Below the pieces are notes generated by a model that was given only the letters and a program-made list of their open reading frames with translations, had not been told where the DNA came from and did no database searches. Of a stretch of 64,000 nt of DNA, positions 1 to 11,761 are shown one piece after another. A program made the translations under genes and the position numbers. This DNA is from Malaya genurostris (lineage: Eukaryota; Arthropoda; Insecta; Diptera; Culicidae), in the NCBI RefSeq assembly GCF_030247185.1, contig NC_080572.1:182742866-182806865 (forward strand), given 5' to 3'. Numbering within the stretch: position 1 is the stretch's first letter; each line of letters starts with the position of its first letter.

Positions 1-1050
1 CTCTTAAAATACCAAAGATCATAACAAAGTCTGCATGAGACAATGGCAACAAAATATAAAGTTCTGTTATTGTAATATCAAAATATGAACAAAATATTTA
101 TAGAGGACGAATATTTCAGTTATTTGATATTCTAGCATTTAGAATAGAAAAATATCATAACCATTTATCTTATCTGCTTCTGATTCGGTTTATTCGATGG
201 TATTTCATTTCAAAACAGAACTACTGGATCAATTGAAGTTAATGAAATTTGAATAACTTATCATTAACGGATTTACCTATAAAAACTAAGTTTGATGCTA
301 AACAGATATTGTAAAATTTCTTGATTACTTCAATGAAATATCAAGAAAATATCTATGACAGCACAGAAACATCAAGGCAAGATATGATGGTAAAATTTGT
401 TATTATTTTGATCATTGTTTACTATTTACATCTACTCGGGTAATCTTAGAAAAATAATTTGAAACTAGTCTATTTCTTTTATTAGGCAAGGAATTTGAGA
501 TTCAACTTTTTGAATAATAAATGTTGATCTAACATCCAACCAACACAATAGTTGTGCACTCGACTAGATTGGTGAGCTGACATCCCACTTTGTTTTGATT
601 AGATTTTTATCGCCCCTGAAATTGTTTGATAATCAATGAAACAGATGGCATTGAAAGAAAAAATGAACGACGTTTTCGACAACAGAAAAATGGCCATGAA
701 GCTCAACCTTACAGATCGACTAATATGTTTAGTTTTGAGGATATAATTATCCGGAATCATTAGTCGGTGGCATCCATTAATCCTAGTAAGCGGGGCTGTA
801 AATTATCGGAAAAATTGAATACAGATGCATTCAGTAGCTAACAACAACAACAATCGATGACGGAAAACGTGTTGTCACAAATAATGATGTATAATATTGA
901 CAGTTGCACACAAAAATTAATGTGTTATGTGATTTCGCTTTGCATGAACTGGATAAAGCTCGCTTTGTTAATGCTTGGAAATAATCACATCACATGCCAT
1001 ACGTGGAAAGTCCTTCAGTTCTTGCTTGGTGCCTAATGACATCTTATAGA
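1..1050. other. unassigned AT-rich sequence
   Basis: No long reading frame, RNA gene, tandem array or terminal inverted repeat was recognised here. It lies upstream of the candidate small gene at 1195-1422 and may hold its regulatory DNA; that is inference from position only. Confidence 0.4.
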
Positions 1051-1054
1051 AATT

Positions 1055-1090
1055 TATAATAAAATAACTTCAAAGATAGGTGTACAGTGT
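1055..1090 (+). promoter_or_regulatory. candidate TATA box and initiator
   Basis: TATAATAA starts at 1055, and an initiator-like aCAGTg places an A at 1086, 31 nt downstream, the spacing expected for a TATA/Inr pair in insects. The next in-frame ATG of the small ORF is at 1195. Such short motifs arise often by chance in AT-rich DNA, so this is only suggestive. Confidence 0.3.
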
Positions 1091-1194
1091 CAATCTCGAC
1101 GGAATTGTTCTTGGCGACTGTTGATATACTAACGCTGAACACATTTGTTCCTAATGATAACATATATTGTTCAGCAATTTCTCAAAGCAACCAA

Positions 1195-1422
1195 ATGTTT
1201 TTTTTTATAATTAGTTGGTTTTTATGTTTCCTTTTTCTGTCCTATAACAAAAGTTCCGGAGCTGTGGAAGCAAATTATTATCCAAATCAAGTAAACAATA
1301 GAGCTGGCATGACGCCATTATGGTTGAATACTTTACTTGAAAATTACAAATATAAATTATACCATGATCCAACAAATATATATTGGAAATACAAATTAGT
1401 TCGGTCCGTTTTCAAAAGATGA
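1195..1422 (+). CDS. candidate small secreted protein (75 aa), unrecognised
   Basis: This open frame of 75 codons begins MFFFIISWFLCFLFLSYNKS, which looks like a signal peptide (hydrophobic core at residues 2-16). About 55 polar residues follow, rich in Tyr, Asn and Lys (NYYPNQVNNRAG, WLNTLLENYKYKLYH), ending in RSVFKR. There is no Cys, so no disulfide-knot toxin or hormone fold is suggested. The frame is open to about 1087 without an ATG, and an out-of-frame ATG at 1154 starts a short overlapping uORF; a possible acceptor (tgttcag) ends near 1176. I do not recognise a family. The basic C-terminus could be a processing site, but that is inference. A chance ORF remains possible. Confidence 0.3.
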   Translation: MFFFIISWFLCFLFLSYNKSSGAVEANYYPNQVNNRAGMTPLWLNTLLENYKYKLYHDPTNIYWKYKLVRSVFKR

Positions 1423-2763
1423 CTCTGGCTGTTATGAATATTGAACGGTAACAGCTGATGTCGATAGTTTCAAGATGTTAGACATCGGTCATTAATATTC
1501 AGTTCAAATTGTTTCGAATTTTTTTTTTTTTTTAAACTTGTTAATTATGAGCAGTTTTGTGTTAACGGTAACCGTTTATACATTTCAAAAACAAATTACA
1601 AAGTAAAATTTCAAAATTATAAGAATATTTAGTTGTGTTAAATTTAATTGGGAAAACTTAAATGTTTTTGGTGTTTCGAATTTCTGTCTAATTTTTGAAT
1701 AATTGATCACAAATGCGACGCACCCACTCCGCTACAGTTCACCTTAATGTCATCAATAGAACAAAAACTACAAGGATCAGCCCATGGGGTTGTTGGAACC
1801 ATTGATGTGGAACAAGGCAACCAAAATTTCTAATGATCTACAATCAAACAGTTCAATCAATCGTAACACTTTTGAATCCGCTATCACGCACGAGAGTCTG
1901 CCTAGATTTATCTTGATTAGGAACCAACACCGAACATTGTTTGTTTTATAGCCGACGAAATTACACCAATATACCGAATGTATGCTATTATATCTTTGTA
2001 CATATTTGCGATACGGATTTGGATATTAAAGCTTTTCTTCGCCAGCGTTAAGTTTTTCTACCATTCTGCGATTTCGGTTGAAGCGATAAACTATTTCTCA
2101 TTATCAATCGAGTTCATCTTATATAAATTAGAAATTGATCTTACGCACTCAACATTTACCCTGAGGTAGTTGTCAATTTCTCAGGCGAAACGACATAGCA
2201 TGGAATTTCATCCGAGCTTGCATGACACAATACCAATTAAAGCTTCAAATCGTTTTATGTCACTTTTTGTCTTGCTGTCTAGCAACAACCTACCTCTAGC
2301 ATGCTACGCGTAGGACTGAAACGTTAGCTATAATTTTGTCTAATTTATAGATTCGCGTGCTTCCAACAGATTCACTTTTGCAGCGATTGACCAATCAGAG
2401 CGATGCTTTCCCTTTGATATATCGCTTACCCCGATATGCCGGAGATTTTAAGCAGACAAAATAGGACACTGCTCGCTACTAATCCAAATTTCAATCATTT
2501 ATAATTGAAAATACGTTGCTTGATATATTCAAATCGAATCTTAGAAATATTTCCAATCAAATAATGAAATAATATTAATAATTGATACAAAATATACTGA
2601 GCTGCAAGTGTTTAAAACCTGACCACATTTCTACGTGTATTTTTCTTGAGTTTCTAATTTGCACCCCTATATCGAAACCAAAAATGTGTTCCACATTAAA
2701 AGAAGAAGAACTAACGAACAGTTTGAACCCAAATTTGAACCTTTGAGAAGGACTCCTATCGTA
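1423..2763. other. unassigned; short similarity to 49.3 kb
   Basis: No gene was recognised. Bases about 1748-1812 resemble, in inverted orientation, 49273-49330 beside the mariner relic at 49.4-49.8 kb (shared core CCCATGGGGTTGTT), so a short transposon-derived scrap is likely there. The small ORFs at 1978-2169 and 2575-2847 show no recognisable protein features. Confidence 0.35.
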
Positions 2764-3656
2764 CACTCAGAAAAATCCTCACTTCAATGCTACGTGAAAA
2801 CGTATGTGATTTTTATCCATATAACCTTTCTTGTAATACTTATGTGAAGTATAGGTGGCACAGAATGAACTCATGAACTCTTAGTCCACATTTGTACCAC
2901 GTAGTCCCTAGTGACTTTTACGTAGATTCTATAGAATAATTTTGTGAAATTCACACGAAGTTCATTTAAATTGCACTGTAAAATTACTTTCATCCGAACT
3001 TAATTTTTAAAAAAAATTTGTGTAATAGTGACATTTTTTTTATGTAATTGTTACTATATTGAATCATAATATTGCATGTAGATATTAAAAACTAATAGTC
3101 ACAGTCTAGGGGATTTGCCTTTTGAACTGTAGAAAAAAATTGAATTGTGTTTCTGTTTCGTATTTTTGGTACACAGAATTTGCGTAATACCGATTGGTCA
3201 AGCTAATAAGTGGTTGAGGGTTGGTTTCGTAGATCCATTTAGTAAACTAAATAAAATATGCTATATTAGCTTATAATCCACACTCCTGCTAGGTACTATT
3301 ATTAGATCTGAAAGAATAATAGAAATAAGCAATACTTCATAATTATTGATAAAACAAATGAACAATTATTTCCCTTAAAATCACTGTGATAAATATTGTA
3401 GAAGGGTCAAACTTAAGCCATATTGCGTTTGCATCCGAGCTTAAATTGAACATACGGTTGAAGTAATGAATTCAAGTAGGTACGTGACATATAAAATATA
3501 TGTGACTACAGCAATATTTCTGACATACGGTCCATTTAATATTCAATCATGATCCGATGGTTGTTCAGAACATCACGTAAACTCCGGTGATAAAGCCATT
3601 TTTGGAATCTACATGATTTTTTTTCCATATGATTAACGTGTGGAATTTTTTGAGTG
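2764..3656. mobile_element. MITE-like element with TA target duplication
   Basis: The ends are imperfect inverted repeats. The left end reads TA|CACTCAGAAAAATCCTCAC and the right end, reverse-complemented, reads TA|CACTCAAAAAATTCCACAC. The flanking TA dinucleotides are at 2762-2763 and 3657-3658. The 893-bp interior has no coding potential. TA duplication points to the Tc1/mariner superfamily (inference). Confidence 0.45.
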
Positions 3657-3658
3657 TA

Positions 3659-4400
3659 GGAGATCGATAAAGTCGTTTGAAATTCCTGGATACCAAACGG
3701 AGAACCCGAAGATCACAAAATTACAATATTGCAATTGTTGTTTCAACTGAAAATGTTGTTGATTTAACTAACCGAACAAAAATTTCACCTCTTCATTTCA
3801 CCACAAACGTTTCATATTGAAAATTTCCAATGGCAAATGAACGTCATTTTTGTCAGTTACGTAGTGGCCGTTTCATGTAAGTGGAAGTATGCAGAATAAT
3901 ATAAGGGTTAATTGTAAAACAAGTTTTCCATTTAATTTAGTACAAATAACTGAATAATTGGTTCAAATTACTAAGACATTTTTGATGGTAATTTTGCTGC
4001 GATTGTATAATTGCTCAGTTGCACGAGTGACACCACATTGAAAAGTTCCATTTTCCACTTAGGGAGTATTGTTACGTTGCATTATTCGTTCGTGGTGCGT
4101 GTCCTTGCTAGATGTCATTGCTAAGCTGCCAGTACGATAAATCAAAAATGACAGTTTAATTAAGACAACAATCGATTAGTTGTACCAAAATTTAACCACT
4201 GGCTTTTCCGTGTAGGTGAGCTGCTTGAATATGAAGAAAACGAACTATCTAGGACGCTGCACTGGGTGATTTCTAAGATTTAAGAAGTGTGAAGAATTTT
4301 TAAATGATGATGGAAGTATATATCAGACTGAAAGTTGAATCTAGGCGAATTGTATTAATCATAAATGCAGTAAAACAATGAAAGGACAAGGATCTAAAAA
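3659..4400. other. unassigned
   Basis: AT-rich sequence with no recognised gene, repeat boundary or RNA. Confidence 0.35.
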
Positions 4401-4960
4401 AACTCTAAACATCTCAAATGTCAATTGACGGAGCCAGCGTTGAGATGGTTGACGATCTCGAATATCTGACTCAATGGTGAGTTTAGTAATCATTCGTTCC
4501 TACTTAAGAGTCCAAGAACAGTATTTCACCGTTCCATTTACTTCCTGCAGTCATGATGTCTGGACTATTTTGGCAGAGGAACAACGTGTTATCTAGAGAA
4601 TGTTACAGCATATCATCAGTGAAGGAGTTCAGATGGAAGACGACTTATGAATTACAAGCTGGAAAAACATCTACCGAATGTCAAGCAAAGTATGGATGGC
4701 TACGATGGGCTGGACATGTCATTAGGATGCCAGTCGACAATCCAGTGGAAAGGGTTTTGGAATGCGATTCGGTATACACAAGGAAAAATAGTTTCTTTTT
4801 TGTAGCGAGCAAGGTGAACCGATGAAGTGGGTGGCATCGATTCTATAATCAGCTTCGAAGCCTTGGATGGCTGACAACGACCGACCATGGATCGAATTAA
4901 TGGAAGACGCATAGTAGCGAATATTTGCATGATTTTTACACAACTTTACGGTCTCATACA
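4400..4960 (+). pseudogene. non-LTR reverse transcriptase C-terminal remnant
   Basis: Conceptual translation over broken frames gives VEMVDDLEYL near 4440, then GWLRWAGHVIRMPVDNPVER near 4693-4755, then RSLGWLTTTD near 4850-4875. In order these match the tail of non-LTR reverse transcriptases (V-DDF-YLGS block, GHV-RM block, Trp-rich end). At least three frame breaks or stops separate the blocks and no 5' part remains. The clade (RTE/R4-like versus another) is not resolved. A second scrap with the same GRLRWAG motif lies at 32.3-32.5 kb. Confidence 0.5.
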
Positions 4961-5269
4961 TTAAAATTCTATCCTATTTGACTTAAAAACCAGATCATTT
5001 AATAGATTAGCATAAGACCGAAACATTATGATTAAAAATGTTAAGTCCAATCGGATTGTCCGCCGAATGCCTGCACCATTCAAGATATGATGCAAATCTG
5101 TTTTAAAATCACAAGCTTCGAAGTTGTCAAAATATTCACCAGGACCTCCTAACTCGCGATTGGTTTGTGTACAACGAACTTCGGCATGATTAAAACCAGA
5201 CTCCGGTTCCAAGGTCCATCGATCATATCAATATGCTAATCAAACATCGAACGCATATTCACTCTCGTT

Positions 5270-5950
5270 TTCAACCTTCAGACTTCAAGGAAGGAAGATT
5301 ATCGGGGCTGCTAACTATTTTATCGCGATACGTCGTAAACAAATCAACGAAACTGGATGTTCCACGTTCCTCGACATCGACCGACGAGTTTCGAAAGAGA
5401 GTGAAACCGTGATCTGCTGGTTGATGGAGCGATGGAATCCTCAAGGTCTGCTGCACACGAGATAACTCCACCGAACCACACGCGTGCAGCCGGCGGAGGA
5501 TGACTCCCGACCCGGTGCCGAAGGTTGTTTTGTTTGGATTTACGGTAGCTGTTGCATATGGACCGTTAATTATTTTCAACCGTGTGGAGTTCAATGATGC
5601 GTCTCAGCTGAAGGTTGATAAAAGCTAATCGTTTCATTATTGTTGGCCTCTGATGAGCTGGTGTTTCCCGAAACCGATGACGATGACGATGAACGGAACT
5701 CGGACGGAGATTGGATGATCCGGCCCAAACGGTAGCCGTCTGAGATCTCCGTTCAATGATCGATTGCTGACAGTCGAGTGATGAACGATCTGAACGAGAA
5801 AAATCCCTAACGGGGGGGCAATCGGCAAAGAGTACATATTGACATTTAACGAACCGATTGGCACTTACTTGTACGTACAAGGCAAAATGCACAATGATTG
5901 AAAAGTGAGGTGCCGCAGGTTGACCACAAACAGAACAACAAAACATATTA
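5270..5950. other. GC-richer block, possible unrecognised exon
   Basis: This block is visibly richer in G+C than its surroundings and is open on both strands (minus frames 5271-5594 and 5566-5946). On the plus strand 5622-5747 reads an acidic peptide, LASDELVFPETDDDDDERNS followed by DGDWMIRPKR and a stop, which looks more protein-like than chance. It has no ATG and only a poor splice acceptor. I cannot decide between an exon fragment, promoter-proximal sequence and chance. Confidence 0.2.
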
Positions 5951-6573
5951 ATTATTCATAAGTAGACGATAATTGAAAGCAATTAGATATTGTTGCTGCG
6001 TTCATATGTACGATGCCTTTTCAATCCAAATTTAACAAATCCCGTAAGTCGATCCGACACCTCGATCTGTTGGGAAGATCTGAAGCATTTGAGTTCTATC
6101 CGAGGAAATCTTCATTAGACTGGCGACTGATATTTCATAGAATTTGTTGTTAGCTGTAAAGTGATTGGTCATCGTGGACACAAAGCGATTGATGAGCGAT
6201 GTCTGTTACGAATAGATTCAGCACCATTGCGTTTCTACGGAACAGGATCAAGTTCAAATATATTGTACAGTGATTTATTTGTGAATCCAATACCAATGAA
6301 AATCCTTCTTTTTCTTTTAAATAAATTTCATCTCCTTCAAAGTAATCCCCTGTCGACAAGATATTTCGCTGACGCTTTCCATTCCTCGTAGAATTTTTTA
6401 AATATATTATTTATTGTAATATGAGTCAAAATTTAATTATTTAGATTACATGATTTGGTTATTACCATCAAGACATCATTTGCTTCCGCGATTCTGTGAT
6501 TATTTTTAAAAGGAAACTTCTAAACCTACTTGTATTGTGTAAAGGGGAAAAGGAACTTATATACTAACTTACT
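5951..6573. other. unassigned
   Basis: I see no gene or repeat that can be supported here. Confidence 0.3.
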
Positions 6574-6815
6574 AATGTCGTTTTCGCCAAACCTAACCCA
6601 GTTTCCACCCTAACTGCTGTCAAACCGTTTGTTTGAAGCTAGTTTCGAATCTAGTTTTAACGTTGTTGAACTGAAAACCGAGTCAGTTTCGAATCTGATT
6701 TTTATATCAGGTTTGCCCGATGCTAAGTGCGAAACCAACACAGTTTCGTGAAAATTGGTAGTTTGATGAAACTGCCCTGGGTCAGTTTTAGTTTTCTCAA
6801 GCGAAAACGACATTG
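6574..6815. mobile_element. short MITE-like insertion in Jockey remnant
   Basis: The ends carry an inverted ATGTCGTTTTCGC (left about 6575-6587, right about 6801-6814). The approximately 240-bp interior is made of degenerate 'agtttcgaa' blocks. It interrupts the minus-strand Jockey reading frame just after the codons for HNIIRKFR, so it inserted after that LINE. The superfamily is undetermined. Confidence 0.4.
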
Positions 6816-6819
6816 TCGG

Positions 6820-8412
6820 AATTTTCTTATAATATTATGTGACATTACATCTAATGGTTCTATATTCGTGAGTCTGTGTAACTCATTTGTACTAAACCAG
6901 GAAGGACGCTTCAAAATCATTTTCAGAATTTTATTCTGAATCCTTTAAAGCGTTTTCTTCCTGGTGGAACAACAACTTGACCAAATTGGTACTGCATAAA
7001 GCATGGCTGGTCTGAAAATTTGTTTATAAATTAACAATTTGTTTTTTAGACAGAGCTTAGAATTTCTGTTTATAAGAGGATATAAGCATTTAATATATTT
7101 ATTACACTTTGCCTGGATTCCTTCAATGTTATCCTTGAAAGTGAGTTTTTTGTCATACGTTAAACCTAAGTATTTAGCTTGATCAGACCATGTCAATTCC
7201 AAGCCATTCAATTTGAGAATGTGATTATTGTTTGGTTTAGGAAAAGAAGCTCTTGGCTTATGAGGAAAGATAATTAATTGCGTTTTTGCTGCATTTGGTT
7301 TAATTTTCCATTTTGACAGATAATCATTGAAAATATTTAAACTTCTTTGTAGGCGACAGCAGATCACTCTTAGATTTCTACCTGTAGCTAACAGACTTGT
7401 GTCGTTACAGAATAGCGATTTCTGACAACCAACGGGTAGATTCGGAAGATCAGAAGTGAAAATATTATACAAGATTGGAGCTACGCTCGAACCCTGCGGA
7501 ACACCGGCTGGTACGGGTAACAATTCAGATTTACAATTCTGATAGCTAACCTGAAGAGTGCGATCAATTAAATAATTTTGAATCATTTCGATCAAATAAA
7601 TGGGAAACTGCCGAATGCTTTTTCTATGTCTAGAAGAGCAACTCCAGTGGATAACCCAGAAGATTTATTTGCTTTTATCATGTTCGTTACTCTGACAAGT
7701 TGATGAGTAGTTGAATGTTCATGACGAAATCCAAACTGCTCTGGTGAAGAAATTGAATTCTCGTTTGTATGAGACATCCTTTTCAAAAAGATATTTTTTT
7801 CAATAAGTTTACTGATAGAAGAAAGTAAATTAATTGGTCGATAAATTGATGGTTTTTATCAGGTTTGAGAATAGGAATTCAGCGTTTTTCCATCTTTTGG
7901 GAAGTAAGCTAAAGAAAAACACTTATTGATAATTTTAACCAAGTGTCTCAAGGCAACATCGGAAGATTTTGAATAAGAATATTAAAAATTCCATCCTTAC
8001 CAGGAGCTTTCATGTTTTTAAGTTTCCTAATGATTGATTTGATTTCATTAAAATTCATCTCAGTAATGTTATCTTATAACAACACTTGAGTTGAAACCTG
8101 ATCTTATTTCGTAGATACTTCATTTTCAATAGAACTAAAAACGTTTAAATTAAAATTGTGGGCACTCTCGAACTGCTGAGCATTTTTTTGGGCTTTTTCG
8201 CCATTTGTAAGAAGTATTTGATTTCCTTCCTTGAGAGCAGGGATTGGTTTCTGAGGTTTCTTAAGAACCTTAGAAAGTTTCCAGAAAGGTTTAGAATATA
8301 GTTTAATTGTTCACCTTTTAGTGAAATTTTCATTTCGCAAAAGAATGAACCTATGTTTGAATTCTGTTTTAAGATCCTTAACTATGTTTTTCATAGCAGG
8401 ATCACGAGAACG
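6820..8412 (-). pseudogene. Jockey-clade reverse transcriptase remnant
   Basis: Minus-strand translation gives, with frame breaks, RDPAMKNIVKDL (near 8410), KPFWKLSKVLKKPQKPIPAL (near 8290), EQFGFRHEHSTTHQLVRVTN (7740), VALLDIEKAFGSF (7630), VPAGVPQGSSVAPILYNIFT (7510), the RT core degraded to FCNDTS where F-DDT is usual (7410), KYLGLTYDKKLTFKDNI (7160), and a C-terminal WSSCCSTRKKTL...IQNKILKMIL block. Order and motifs are those of Jockey-type LINEs without RNase H. Frameshifts near 7595 and the damaged catalytic motif make it dead. The same element continues at 9201-9790 beyond a 780-bp insertion. Confidence 0.75.
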
Positions 8413-8416
8413 TTAA

Positions 8417-9196
8417 GGAGCAAAACTTTTTGCAAGCGTATGAGTAATGTCAAAAATGTGTGCGTAAAAACAAATTCCGGCGCTTCTTTTTTGATTTTAA
8501 ACAATAAATCTTTCATATGGTTGAAAAATAAACCAATCGGATCATCCTGCTTAAAATTGCAATTCAAGAAAAGAGAAATCTTAGTCTAAAACTCTTCCGC
8601 TTTCCTTAAAACTTCTTGAGAAAAAATATTTCAGTTTCAGCTTACTAACACATTTGATTAGCAACAAACACATTGCTATGTGGATATCCTTTGCAGCAAT
8701 TATTGCGATATAAAGATTTACGTACCTTCTGTAAGTAAACCCGAAAAAAGGAACCTTTAATTCAACACGCGAAAGGTAATGGATATGGAATGTTGTCGTA
8801 AAACTATTTATTTTTCCTGAAAACTGCTTTTGTAACAGAAAATATTTAGTTTTGTTTATTTTGTGCAGCGCAATCTAATACAAATCCATTGAAGCAGTGT
8901 TGCTAACTTTTTTATTAGGGAATTATTATTATTATTACGTTCAAAAAATGTAAGCAATTTTCCATTAAACGTTGGTAAAAATTTATCAAAACTGATATTT
9001 CATCCAAAAAGTCATTACGTTCATTTGAGAATAAATTATTGCTCAAAAAGATTGTTTGAAAATCAATCGTGCAAGCCACTTTGATAAACTGGTTGCACTT
9101 CATATATGAATACATAGATCTATGACATACGTACCGAATAAAATGTACGTAATACACAAATTACCAACACAAGTTAACTTTGTTTACTCTTGATTC
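8417..9196. mobile_element. TTAA-flanked insertion in the Jockey remnant
   Basis: This 780-bp segment splits the Jockey ORF between codons for KNVRR-QY and RSRDPAM. It is bounded by TTAA at 8413-8416 and 9197-9200. The first 15 bases of the two ends counted from TTAA agree at 11 positions when inverted. A TTAA duplication is the hallmark of piggyBac-type insertion, but the ends lack the usual CCC start and no transposase remains, so the assignment is tentative. Confidence 0.35.
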
Positions 9197-9200
9197 TTAA

Positions 9201-9790
9201 TATTGTCATCGACGGACATTCTTCAACCGAATGAGCAGTTGAAGATTGTCATCGATGATAGGAGAATTTAATTTAGTTTGAGCTTTGGGAACTGAAAGAT
9301 TTCTAGCTTCAATAATATAATGATTCAAATTATCAATTGCTGTGCCGATGTCCGCAGAATTTTCTAAAATAGTTTCATGATCCACATGATTTTCAATGTG
9401 AGATCTGTAATCCAACCAATTAGCTCTATGATAGTTGAATATAGAACTAATTGGATTAATTATAGCTTCGTTGGAAAGTCTGAATGTTACTGGAAGATGG
9501 TCTTAGTCAAAGTCAGCATGTGTAATGGGTTCACTACAAATGTGACTTTGATATGATAGAACCAAATCAATTGTAGAGGGATTTTTAACGGAAGAGAAAC
9601 AAGTCGGATTACTGGGATGAAGAGCTGTGAAGTAACCAGCTGAGAGTTGATTATGAAGTATTTTACCATTACTGTTATTTTGCTACAATTCCACTGGACA
9701 TGCTTTGCATTTAAGTTCACTATTACGAAATGATTATTAGCACAAACCGGTACCCACGAGGTACCGAAATCTTGATGAGAAATCACTCCT
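9201..9790 (-). pseudogene. Jockey-clade endonuclease domain remnant
   Basis: Minus-strand codons read SHQDFGTSWVPVCANNHFVI, then NLNAKHVQWNCSK where GDLNAKH--W is the usual endonuclease/phosphatase block, then DIGTAIDNLNHYIIEARNLS and LQLLIRLKNVRR, the linker that normally runs into the RT. The N-terminal half of the endonuclease and ORF1 are absent, so the copy is 5'-truncated near 9790. It is the upstream part of the element at 6820-8412, and stop codons and frame shifts are present. Confidence 0.65.
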
Positions 9791-10231
9791 AACTTTTTAT
9801 TAAATGATCAATAACGACGCTGGCTACGACCAAAGACTGTGCTACTGAGGGAAAGGAAGGAATGTTAGTCCGATACTCGTTGCTTCTAGAGATCGCGGGT
9901 ACCACTGTACATATCTCCACGAGCATCACGGGATAGGAGATTTGTTAGTAGGGAGGGAAAGAGATCCGGATATGTTTTGGTAAACAATATGATCTCAACA
10001 AAACCTGATTTACGATACTCAGGAGAAATATAATAAGTAAGAAAAATATAAAATATCTCCAAGGAACGCTCTCACCAGTATCCCTTTTCTCCTGCTCGCT
10101 CTGCTGTCAACAACGCGAGATGAAACACGACCACTGAAAGAATAAAATAAAAACAATGGGTCAGCTGCAGACCAACCCTAGACCTTCAGCTGAATGACAC
10201 GATCGACTTGTAAACTTTCACATATTCCATA
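9791..10231. other. unassigned
   Basis: No gene was recognised. The mixed-composition text around 9820-10170 could be part of an old element, but no terminal repeats were found. Confidence 0.3.
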
Positions 10232-10925
10232 CACGCTCTTTGAACATAACTCATGGTTTGAGTTGCGATTACTCAAATTCCTAAACTGGAACAATATGTC
10301 AAAATTGTAGTATGGATTTGAGTAAAATAAACTCGTTGCAATGAGTTCTCTCGCATTTATTAATACATTAGAGTAAGTGTTGAGTTTTTAAACATTTGAG
10401 TGAAAAAAATACTTGCAGTTCAGTGCGTTTTCATTCTCGGAATATTCTTATCGAAATAAAGAATGCAAAAATACGTCGTTTTCCATTGCCGTTCCTAAAT
10501 CCTGTTTTGAAAACATGAATCAACGTCAATCGAAGATGTTTGTGGTTTCAATTGTGTTTAGTGAAAAGCGCAACATAAGAATATCAAAATAATTCAATTT
10601 TGACTCCAAACCGATCAAAAGGAAACGGTTTTGAATCACTATTTTGCGCATTCAAAAGAAGGAAGAATAACTTTGTATATGAAAATTAACGAAGAAAATT
10701 TTTTTTCATTTTGAGAGCAAGGAACTCAAATTTTGAGTTGAACTTACTCAAATTTTGAACAAAATATTTTTTTCTTATTTTGAGTAAAAATTACTCAAGT
10801 TTTGACAATTCCGTCCCTTAACGCAAAAATGAGTAGATAGGTGGTAACTCAAGTTTAGAGTACGTGCACTTTTTATGAATTTGAGTGATGTGTCACTCAA
10901 TTTTGAGTTATGTTCAATGAGGGTG
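10232..10925. mobile_element. 694-bp MITE, TA-flanked, ACTCAAA-rich
   Basis: The left end is TA|CACGCTCTTTGAACATAACT and the right end, inverted, is TA|CACCCTCATTGAACATAACT. Similarity continues for about 45 bp. TA dinucleotides flank both sides (10230-10231, 10926-10927). The interior is noncoding and dense in ACTCAAA/TTTGAGT words. Target and ends suggest a Tc1/mariner-type non-autonomous element. Confidence 0.55.
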
Positions 10926-10927
10926 TA

Positions 10928-11749
10928 GATATCCGACAACACCGGCAATGACATGCAGACAGCGCTTCGATCGGTTAACAGGTTAACATCGTTGAATTTT
11001 GGGGCGGTAAATTCTCAGTTTCCGCCGCTTGAGCATCTTTAGTTTCGCGGATCAATATTATTCAATAAATAGAACTCTTACTACTAAACACACACTTGCC
11101 ACATCTGCACTATCACTAAAAATAACTGTTTCAACCAAATTTTTAACTATACGTATCAAACAACACATTGAAATTATTTTTTTTTGAGAGCAGCACCAGG
11201 ACACCGCATCGCACTCTTAGTGATGCCACCTCTCACCCCTCACTGGTATTCAATACCCTAATCACTGGGAACTCAGTTTTACCACTCTTTCACTGAAAAT
11301 TCAAGGAAGAGGAAACATAATGCGAAGCGTATCGTGTGCATCCGATATTACACTACTGCCAATAGTTAATACAATCCAATTCAGACAAAATTTCGTCAAA
11401 CTCAATATAAAAATAATTCTAGTGTTATATTCTCTATAAACCCAGTAATTTGACTCCTTTTTGAATAAGAAAAGAAATTTATAGTTTCCTATAGTTTGAT
11501 TAAATTCCTTCGAAATCGTTTCCTTCTGACTGTGCAACCGCATGAAGAAAGGTGTGTTAAAACTGCATTTGACAGCGAAATATAACCAAGGAATAAAAAA
11601 TTTCGGCTTCAAGCCAACTGTATGCAGATGACAATCGTGTCACGGGGTGTAATTTACAAGTCTAAACTAATCACGGTTAGCTGTTTTGCTCGGATAATTT
11701 AATAAATATGAAATTTTTGGCGAAAACTAATTAGTAGTACGAAACTGTC
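10928..11749. other. unassigned, just left of a LINE copy
   Basis: No gene was recognised. The 103-codon minus frame at 11301-11612 has no recognisable feature. The missing first exon of the 13.5-17.6 kb gene could lie here or further upstream, but no ATG|GT(A/G)AG junction in suitable phase was found. Confidence 0.3.
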
Positions 11750-11761
11750 AGCTGTTTTTAT

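Noticed and set aside
11301..11612. 103-codon minus-strand ORF
   Set aside because: No recognisable motif, promoter or splice context; length is within chance for AT-rich DNA.
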